Part shown: one piece after another, positions 30,390 to 35,916 of the stretch
Position numbering within the stretch: position 1 is the stretch's first letter
How the letters are laid out: every line of letters starts with the position of its first letter
Origin: CAIQJJ01 sp964606085
GTDB taxonomy: Bacteria > Chloroflexota > Anaerolineae > Anaerolineales > UBA4823
Length of the DNA stretch: 35,916 nt
Reading direction: 5' to 3'
Assembly: GCA_964606085.1 (NCBI GenBank)
Contig: CAZSFD010000055.1
Location: forward strand, 1-35,916
The notes under the pieces: model-generated
What the model saw: only the letters and a program-made list of their open reading frames with translations
What the model was told of the DNA's origin: nothing
The model's database searches: none
Position numbers and translations under genes: made by a program

Positions 30390-32036
30390 ATGACTGGACG
30401 AAGAATTACCGATAACCTGGATGCCCTCCTGGGCGTTCTCCCCCCCATCATCAGCCAGCACCTGATCCAGACCAACCGCTCGGATGAACTGCTGGAAGTG
30501 ATCCTCGACCTGGGCCGTGTGCCAACGGCGCGTTACCTGGATGGCGAGATGGTGCTGAGCCAGGCTGAAATTAGCATGGACGATCTGGCTTACGTTGTCG
30601 AGCGCATTGGTGCGTTCGATGCCGACAACCGCGCTGGCCTCGAACGCACGCTGCACCGCATCTCGGCCATTCGCAATCGCCGCGCCCATATCGTCGGGCT
30701 AACCTGCCGTGTGGGGCGGGCCGTCTATGGCACCACCGACATCATTCAAGATTTGATCGAAAGCGGCAAGAGCCTGCTCATTTTGGGCCGCCCGGGGGTT
30801 GGCAAGACGACCATGCTGCGCGAGGCCGCCCGCATTTTGGCCGAAAAGAAGCGCGTGGTAATTGTGGATACCTCGAACGAAATCGGCGGCGATGGCGATG
30901 TGCCGCATCCTGCCGTGGGGCGTGCCAGGCGGATGCAGGTAGCCACGCCCTCCCAGCAGCACGAGGTGATGATCGAAGCGGTGGAAAACCACAACCCCGA
31001 AGCCATCGTGATTGATGAAATTGGCCGCGAGTTGGAAGCCCTGGCTGCCCGCACCATTGCCGAGCGCGGCGTGCAATTGATCGGCACAGCGCATGGCAAC
31101 TCGCTCGAAAACCTGCTGCTCAACCCCACACTTTCTGACCTGGTCGGCGGCATCGAATCGGTCACGCTATCTGATGAAGAAGCCCGCCGGCGCGGCACGC
31201 AGAAGACCGTCCTCGAACGCCGCTCGCCGCCCACCTTCGACGTGTTGATCGAAATCCAGACGCGTGAACGCCTGGCCGTGCATCCTGACGTGGCCGTTGC
31301 CGTAGATGCGCTGCTGCGCGGCTACCCCTTGCCGCCTGAAATCCGCTATTTCGATGAAAAAGGCGGCATCCACATTGAGAAGGCTCCGCCAGCACCGCAA
31401 CGCCTGGGCAGCAATGCCTCTGCACCGCAGCCTATCCAACGCCGTCAAGCTGATTCCGCCGCTTTCACTGCCTCAGCGGTGGAGGCCCGTTCACCAGAGC
31501 CGCGTTCTGCCTTTGCCGCCTCGGCTCCGCCGCCCTCGCCCGTCGAGGACAAAAATGGCCGCGCCTCGCGTCCGCCGGTGCGGGTGTATCCCTATGGCGT
31601 GGCGCGCAACCGCCTGCAGCAGGCCGCCAAGCGCCTGGGCGTCCCGGCGATCATCGTAGACGATGTGGGGGAAGCCGATACGCTGGTGACGCTGCGCACC
31701 TACTACCGCAAGCGCCAGCAGCCCATCGTAGATGCGGAACATCGCGGCGTGCCGGTTTACGTATTGCGCGCCAACACGGTCACGCAGTTGCAGCAGTTTT
31801 TGAGCGACCTGTTCGACCTGGCGATGACCGATTACACCGAAAATGATCATGAGCCAGCCCTGCAGGAAACCCAGGCGGCCATTCAGGCGGTTCTCAACGG
31901 TGAACGATGGGTTGAATTAGCCCCGGCCTCATCGTATGTGCGGCGTTTGCAGCATCAACTGGCCCGCGAAGCCGAACTGACCTCGCATTCGTATGGCAAG
32001 GAGCCATATCGCCGGGTGCGGATTTTTCGGGAGTAG
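30390..32036 (+). CDS. AAA ATPase with C-terminal R3H domain (Ycf45/SpoIIIAA-like)
   Basis: A 548-aa protein. Residues 100-300 form a RecA-like ATPase related to SpoIIIAA and the plastid Ycf45: Walker A GRPGVGKTT (133-141), Walker B AIVIDEIG (205-212), and IGTAHGNSLENLL as the sensor region. A Pro/Ala-rich linker follows (about 335-390). A middle domain (VRVYPYGVARNRLQQAAKRL onward) leads to a C-terminal R3H domain near 485-548 (YVRRLQHQLARE), which binds single-stranded nucleic acid. The role of this widespread family is unproven. Its stop is directly beside a long palindrome that may end transcription. Confidence 0.92.
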   Translation: MTGRRITDNLDALLGVLPPIISQHLIQTNRSDELLEVILDLGRVPTARYLDGEMVLSQAEISMDDLAYVVERIGAFDADNRAGLERTLHRISAIRNRRAHIVGLTCRVGRAVYGTTDIIQDLIESGKSLLILGRPGVGKTTMLREAARILAEKKRVVIVDTSNEIGGDGDVPHPAVGRARRMQVATPSQQHEVMIEAVENHNPEAIVIDEIGRELEALAARTIAERGVQLIGTAHGNSLENLLLNPTLSDLVGGIESVTLSDEEARRRGTQKTVLERRSPPTFDVLIEIQTRERLAVHPDVAVAVDALLRGYPLPPEIRYFDEKGGIHIEKAPPAPQRLGSNASAPQPIQRRQADSAAFTASAVEARSPEPRSAFAASAPPPSPVEDKNGRASRPPVRVYPYGVARNRLQQAAKRLGVPAIIVDDVGEADTLVTLRTYYRKRQQPIVDAEHRGVPVYVLRANTVTQLQQFLSDLFDLAMTDYTENDHEPALQETQAAIQAVLNGERWVELAPASSYVRRLQHQLAREAELTSHSYGKEPYRRVRIFRE

Positions 32037-32174
32037 AAGAGCGTTCTTCGATAATTCGTTACTTGAATAACCTAACCCGCATAAAGCGGAACGACCAGCG
32101 CACTAATCCAGGAAATTCTCGTTTTTTGTGCAAGAAGTTCGCGGGTTAGGCACTAATTATCGAAGAACGCTTTT
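32037..32174. repeat. 138-bp palindromic element between convergent genes
   Basis: Outer arms AAGAGCGTTCTTCGATAATT (32037-32056) and AATTATCGAAGAACGCTTTT (32155-32174) pair at 19 of 20 positions. Inner arms CCTAACCCGC (32071-32080) and GCGGGTTAGG (32141-32150) pair perfectly. It fills the 147-bp spacer between the R3H gene and the FmdB-like gene. A bidirectional terminator or a MITE are the likeliest roles. Confidence 0.8.
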
Positions 32175-32183
32175 GCGGCCAAA

Positions 32184-32597
32184 CTAAAAATCATCCCCGC
32201 CCATGCCGTCCTCATCGCCCCCCATGCTATCGGCCAATTCGGGCATGGCCTTTTCGATGTCTTCGGGGCTTTGGCCCTTTTCGAGGCGGTTGACCACCTC
32301 GTCAAATTCGGGGCCAATATCGCCTTCGGTTTCGCTGCCCATTTCATCTTTCATTTTGCGCAGCATCCGCCCCAGGGCGCGCGGGTCATTTTCCAGCCCT
32401 TCCAGGCTGGAGGGGTCGGCCAGGTCGTCCAGGCGGCTTTCTTCAGAGCGAGCCACACGAATGCGCCCGATGCGGCGTTGGATATGCTCGCTGCCGCAGC
32501 GAGTGCAGGCGATGGTTTTTTTGCCATAGTCGGCATACGAGAGGAAGACTTCAAAACGGCGTTTGCATTCCAGGCAGGTATATTGGTAGTTGGGCAT
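32184..32597 (-). CDS. FmdB-family zinc-ribbon protein
   Basis: A 137-aa protein whose N-terminus MPNYQYTCLECKRRFEV and ACTRCGSE provide four ligands (C8, C11, C31, C34) of the FmdB/CxxC-CxxC-SSSS zinc ribbon. FmdB was first named as a putative regulatory protein, but the function of these small ribbons is unknown. The rest is acidic and charged, with a Gly/Asp-rich tail. GGAGG precedes the ATG at 32597; longer starts are rejected. It is divergent from gmk and shares a 62-bp promoter region with it. Confidence 0.88.
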   Translation of the reverse strand: MPNYQYTCLECKRRFEVFLSYADYGKKTIACTRCGSEHIQRRIGRIRVARSEESRLDDLADPSSLEGLENDPRALGRMLRKMKDEMGSETEGDIGPEFDEVVNRLEKGQSPEDIEKAMPELADSMGGDEDGMGGDDF

Positions 32598-32659
32598 AAG
32601 GGCCTCCGCAAGATAAGATTTCGGCGCGACATTATACACAGTTTGTATTAGAGTTTTAT

Positions 32660-33277
32660 ATGCCTTTCGATGAAACTTTCAACCTTCAACAACAACCCCT
32701 TTTGATCGTCATCTCGGGCCTTTCGGGGGCTGGCAAAGATACCGTGGTGCAGGCGTTACAGGCGCGTGGACACGCCATCCATTTCGTCGTCACCGCCACC
32801 AGCCGGGCGCGCCGCCCCATGGAAGTGGATGGCCGCGATTATCTCTTCGTCAGCGAGGCGGAATTTGAACGCCTGATCGCCGCGGATGCGTTGCTCGAAT
32901 ATGCCCTGGTCTATGGGCAGTATAAGGGCGTGCCGAAGGCGCAGGTGCGCCAGGCCCTTGCCAGCGGCAAGGATGTGGTCATGCGCCTGGACGTCCAGGG
33001 GGCCGCGGCGATCAAGCAGCGTTTCCCCGATGCCGTGCTGATCTTCATCGCCATCAGCGAAGATACGCTGCACAAACGTCTGCAATCTCGCCAGACGGAA
33101 AGCGCCGAACAACTGCAAGTGCGCCTGGAAACGGCCCGCAGCGAATTAGATTGCCTGGCGGTGTTCGATTACGTGGTGGAAAACGAAAATGGCCATCTCG
33201 ACAAGACCGTCGAGACGGTCGAGGCCATCATTCGGGCTGAACATCACCGGGTGAAACAACGGCAGGTGAACTTATGA
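32660..33277 (+). CDS. gmk: Guanylate kinase
   Basis: A 205-aa guanylate kinase (GMP + ATP to GDP + ADP). P-loop GLSGAGKDT (20-28), the GMP-binding run TATSRARRPMEVDGRDYLFV, LEYALVYGQYKGVP and DVQGAAAIK are all present. The residue after the usual A-x-V-x-G is Gln rather than Asn, a mild variant. It is cotranscribed with a rhomboid gene, whose ATG overlaps its stop (ATGA). Confidence 0.94.
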   Translation: MPFDETFNLQQQPLLIVISGLSGAGKDTVVQALQARGHAIHFVVTATSRARRPMEVDGRDYLFVSEAEFERLIAADALLEYALVYGQYKGVPKAQVRQALASGKDVVMRLDVQGAAAIKQRFPDAVLIFIAISEDTLHKRLQSRQTESAEQLQVRLETARSELDCLAVFDYVVENENGHLDKTVETVEAIIRAEHHRVKQRQVNL

Positions 33278-34038
33278 ACCGTTACAATAGCGATGCACTG
33301 GCTGATTTCGTCGAGTCGCCGCCCCCGGCCAGTGCGGTGCGGGTTCAACTGCCCCATGTGCAGCCTGTGGTGAGCTATGTACTGATAGGCGTGACGATTG
33401 TGGCGTATCTCATCCAGGTGACGTGGCGGGTTGATGACTATTCCATGTTGGAGCTATTGGGGATCAAGGCGAACGAGTTGATTATCCGGGGGCAGTTCTG
33501 GCGGCTGCTGACGCCGATGTTTTTGCATGGTTCGCCTCAGCACCTCCTATTCAATATGTACGCCCTCTATTCGCTGGGCCGGGCAATTGAGCCGGCCTAT
33601 GGGCATGGGCGCTTTTTGCTGCTGTATGGGCTGGCTGGCTTTGCCGGGAACGTGGTTTCTTTTGTTTTCACGCCCAATTATTCCCTGGGTGCTTCGACGG
33701 CTATCTTTGGCCTGTTAGCGGCTGAGGGCATCTATTGGTATCAAAACCGCCAGTTGTTTGGCAATATGGCGCAACAGGTGCTGACGAACATTCTCTTGAT
33801 TGCCGCAGTCAACTTGTTCATCGGGCTTTCGCCTGGTATTGATAATTGGGGACATATCGGCGGGCTGTTGGGCGGGTTGTTGTTTGCCTGGTTCGCCGGG
33901 CCGCAGTTTGTGGTTGTGGGGCAATACCCGGTCATTTCCCTGGCCGATCAGCGCGAGGCGCGCCAGGTGTGGCTGGCCGCGGCAGGCGTGGGGCTGTTGT
34001 TTTTCCTGCTCGCCTTCGGGGTCATCGTTTCATCATAA
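33274..34038 (+). CDS. Rhomboid-family intramembrane serine protease
   Basis: A 254-aa multi-pass protein. The catalytic dyad is S141 (GASTAIFG) and H194 (NWGHIGGLLGG), and the loop-1 signature HGSPQHLLFN (85-94) is present. Rhomboids cut transmembrane substrates inside the bilayer. The start overlaps the gmk stop, so it is translated with gmk, and a perfect terminator follows. The substrate is unknown. Confidence 0.94.
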   Translation: MNRYNSDALADFVESPPPASAVRVQLPHVQPVVSYVLIGVTIVAYLIQVTWRVDDYSMLELLGIKANELIIRGQFWRLLTPMFLHGSPQHLLFNMYALYSLGRAIEPAYGHGRFLLLYGLAGFAGNVVSFVFTPNYSLGASTAIFGLLAAEGIYWYQNRQLFGNMAQQVLTNILLIAAVNLFIGLSPGIDNWGHIGGLLGGLLFAWFAGPQFVVVGQYPVISLADQREARQVWLAAAGVGLLFFLLAFGVIVSS

Positions 34039-34069
34039 AAAAAGCGGGCCTGTCAGGCCCGCTTTTTTT
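34037..34069. terminator. Bidirectional intrinsic terminator
   Basis: An A-run (34037-34043), a GC-rich stem GCGGGCC/GGCCCGC and a T-run (34063-34069) form a symmetric terminator. It serves the rhomboid gene and the convergent hypothetical gene. Confidence 0.92.
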
Positions 34070-34075
34070 GAGCAA

Positions 34076-34456
34076 TCATTCTAGCTCGTGATCATCATCA
34101 TCGAAGTCATCATCGTCTTCGTAATCCATTTCTAATTCCACATCCTGGTTGATGCGCAGCCAAAGCAGCAGCAAGTCGCCATCGGGTGTTTTGACGTTGC
34201 GGGCGGCGACGATGGGCACCTGTTTGATCAGGCCGTCTGACTGGCGGTATTCCAATTGGATGGCGTCCTGGCGGTTCCACGCCCGAAAGCAACGTTCGAC
34301 CAGGGATTGGCCGTTGAAGGTGCGCAGACGGGTGACAGCCAGGTCGGCCGGCTGCACGCCATCGTAAATGCTATGAGGCCAGCCATCGCCAATAAAATCG
34401 AACGTGGGTGGGGGGCCTTCGACAATGGTAATGATGCGATCTTTATCTTGTATCAT
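34076..34456 (-). CDS. Hypothetical protein with acidic C-terminal tail
   Basis: A 126-aa cytoplasmic protein with no family I recognise. The middle resembles an alpha/beta fold of strands such as VERCFRAWNRQDAIQLEYRQ and LLLLWLRINQ. The last 20 residues are almost all acidic (YEDDDDFDDDDHELE). GGAG and AAGAAA precede the ATG. It lies between the rhomboid terminator and groEL. Confidence 0.65.
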   Translation of the reverse strand: MIQDKDRIITIVEGPPPTFDFIGDGWPHSIYDGVQPADLAVTRLRTFNGQSLVERCFRAWNRQDAIQLEYRQSDGLIKQVPIVAARNVKTPDGDLLLLWLRINQDVELEMDYEDDDDFDDDDHELE

Positions 34457-34506
34457 ACGTTTCTTGCTCCAATCGGGCGCAATGATACCATGAGGGGCAT
34501 AAAGAG

Positions 34507-34538
34507 CAAACCCCGCCGGCTTTGGCCGACGGGGTTTG
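34507..34538 (-). terminator. Hairpin after groEL, probable terminator
   Basis: CAAACCCCG (34507-34515) pairs with CGGGGTTTG (34530-34538), with further pairing CCGGC/GCCG inside. It lies 26 bp after the groEL stop. The T-run is weak. Confidence 0.55.
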
Positions 34539-34563
34539 TGGCTTACCAGACGTTTGCAGGAGA

Positions 34564-35916
34564 CTAATAGTCCATCCCGCCGCCGGGGGGCATGGCAGGG
34601 GCTTTTTCTTTCTCAGGAACGTCGGTGATCAGGGCTTCGGTGGTGAGGATCATGGCCGCGATGGATGCGGCGTTTTCGAGGGCGCCACGGGTCACTTTGG
34701 CGGGGTCAATCACGCCGTCTTTGACCATATCCACGTATGCTTCGGAAATCACGTTGAAGCCGATGTTGATGTTCTTCTTGCTCTTATGCTCGCGGCGGAC
34801 GCCTTCGAGGATGACGGAACCATCTTCGCCAGCGTTTTCGGCGATCTTGCGGATGGGGATTTCGAGGGCCTTGCGGACGATGTTGACGCCGATTTGGGCA
34901 TCATCGCTGTCCATCTTGACGCCATCGAGCGCACTGACGGCGTTGACCAGGGCCACGCCGCCACCCGGCACGATGCCTTCTTCAACCGCGGCGCGGGTTG
35001 CGGAGAGGGCGTCTTCGACGCGGTGCTTCTTTTCTTTCAGTTCGGTTTCGGTCGCCGCACCTACGCGGATGATGGCGACGCCGCCGGAGAGTTTGGCCAG
35101 GCGTTCTTGCAGTTTTTCTTTGTCGTAGTCGCTGGTGCTTTTGTCAATTTCGACGCGGATTTGGTCAATGCGGCCCTTGATCTGAGCTGGGTCGCCAGCG
35201 CCGCCGACGACGGTAGTGTCATCCTTGGTGACGACGATCTTCTCGGCGCGGCCGAGGTCGGCGATGGTGGCGCTTTCGAGCTTGCGGCCGGTCTCTTCGG
35301 AGATGACCTGCCCGCCAGTGAGGATGGCGATATCTTGCAGCATGGCCTTGCGGCGATCACCGAAGCCAGGGGCTTTGACGGCAACGACGTTGAGCATCCC
35401 GCGCAGTTTGTTCAGTACGAGGGTGGCCAGGGCTTCGCCGTCCACATCTTCGGCGATGATGACCAGTTCGCGCTTGCCGATCTGCACCAGTTTTTCAAGG
35501 ATGGGGACGATATCCTGGGCAGCGGAGATTTTCTTCTCGTTGATCAACAGGTAGGCGTCGCTGATCACAGCTTCCATGTGTTCGGCGTCGGTGACGAAGT
35601 AGGGCGAGATGTAACCGCGGTCGAATTGCATACCTTCCACGTACTCGGTCTCGAACTGCAGACCCTTGCTCTCCTCGACGGTGACGACGCCGTCCTTGCC
35701 CACCTTGTCCATCACTTCGGCGATCAACTCGCCGATCTCACGGTCCTGAGCCGAGATGGCAGCCACGTTGGCGATCTCTTCCTTCGTTGTCACTTCGATG
35801 GCCTGGTCGTCGATCGCCTTGACCAGCGCCTCGGTGCCGGCCAGGATGCCCCGCTTGAGCAGCATCGGGTTCGCGCCGGCGACCACGTTCTTCAGCCCTT
35901 CCACGAAAATCGCCTC
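34564..35916 (-). CDS. groL: 60-kDa chaperonin GroEL, N-terminus beyond the window
   Basis: The 450 visible residues begin EAIFVEGLKNVVAGANP and cover about residue 100 to the end. About 100 N-terminal residues, including the first ATP-binding motif, lie outside the window. Present are LKRGI, the apical domain, DRRKAMLQDIAILTGG, and the GIVPGGGVALV loop. The C-terminus ends in MPPGGGMDY, a short variant of the Gly-Gly-Met tail. It would form the folding chamber with GroES, whose gene is not visible. Confidence 0.96.
   Translation of the reverse strand, partial: EAIFVEGLKNVVAGANPMLLKRGILAGTEALVKAIDDQAIEVTTKEEIANVAAISAQDREIGELIAEVMDKVGKDGVVTVEESKGLQFETEYVEGMQFDRGYISPYFVTDAEHMEAVISDAYLLINEKKISAAQDIVPILEKLVQIGKRELVIIAEDVDGEALATLVLNKLRGMLNVVAVKAPGFGDRRKAMLQDIAILTGGQVISEETGRKLESATIADLGRAEKIVVTKDDTTVVGGAGDPAQIKGRIDQIRVEIDKSTSDYDKEKLQERLAKLSGGVAIIRVGAATETELKEKKHRVEDALSATRAAVEEGIVPGGGVALVNAVSALDGVKMDSDDAQIGVNIVRKALEIPIRKIAENAGEDGSVILEGVRREHKSKKNINIGFNVISEAYVDMVKDGVIDPAKVTRGALENAASIAAMILTTEALITDVPEKEKAPAMPPGGGMDY

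Noticed and set aside
32037..32174. Palindromic element considered as a tRNA or rRNA fragment
   Set aside because: No cloverleaf, T-loop or anticodon-arm pattern can be found; the pairing is a simple nested foldback.

Overview
The window is about 36 kb of high-GC, gene-dense bacterial chromosome. It carries housekeeping genes rather than a phage or plasmid. Gene content suggests a member of the Chloroflexota, perhaps Anaerolineae-like: a two-subunit class I fumarase, PdxS/PdxT, a Ycf45/SpoIIIAA-type AAA-R3H protein, many secreted or lipoproteins with Pro/Thr-rich linkers, and numerous small palindromic dispersed repeats. That assignment is inference from content and style; no rRNA or tRNA is present to confirm it.

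Layout. 1-1.1 kb (+): tail of a sensor kinase and a URO-D/corrinoid-methyltransferase-like protein. 1.07-6.4 kb (-): MFS transporter, fumarase alpha, a repeat-bearing insertion, fumarase beta, phosphofructokinase and an MscS channel. 6.4-6.9 kb: AT-richer intergenic region holding a 309-bp non-autonomous transposon-like element with target duplication. 6.9-13.3 kb (+): a zinc-ribbon/L7-L12-like membrane protein, infC-rpmI-rplT, then frr-uppS-cdsA, a PilZ protein, a SAM hydrolase and a GNAT protein. 13.3-25.5 kb (-): Uma2-like nuclease, PLD lipoprotein, a cytidylyltransferase-GHMP kinase fusion, a large secreted subtilase with four DUF11 repeats, DJ-1/PfpI, MurJ, a C39-like peptidase, an alpha/beta hydrolase, a TPR/zinc-ribbon membrane protein and a BMP-like lipoprotein. 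25.7-32.0 kb (+): S51 peptidase, DUF389-SH3 protein, pdxS-pdxT, a GNAT-like protein and the AAA-R3H protein. 32.2-34.0 kb: FmdB-like zinc ribbon (-), divergent from gmk-rhomboid (+). 34.1-35.9 kb (-): an acidic hypothetical protein and a groEL gene truncated by the window end.

How the genes work together. infC-rpmI-rplT has a good sigma70-like promoter, an AUA initiation codon for IF-3, an intrinsic-terminator-like hairpin before rpmI and two tandem hairpins before rplT, suggesting layered control of translation-factor and ribosomal-protein synthesis. frr-uppS-cdsA links ribosome recycling to undecaprenyl and phospholipid synthesis; the usual dxr/rseP neighbours are absent and PilZ and SAM-hydrolase genes follow instead. 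pdxS-pdxT makes pyridoxal 5'-phosphate and has its own promoter and an attenuator-like leader hairpin.

No CRISPR array, prophage or obvious defence system was seen. The most unusual items are the 309-bp element with 9-bp duplication, the zinc-ribbon protein with two L7/L12-like motifs, the nucleotidyltransferase-GHMP fusion, the split fumarase operon, the AUA start of infC, and a palindromic repeat recruited as the start of a coding region.
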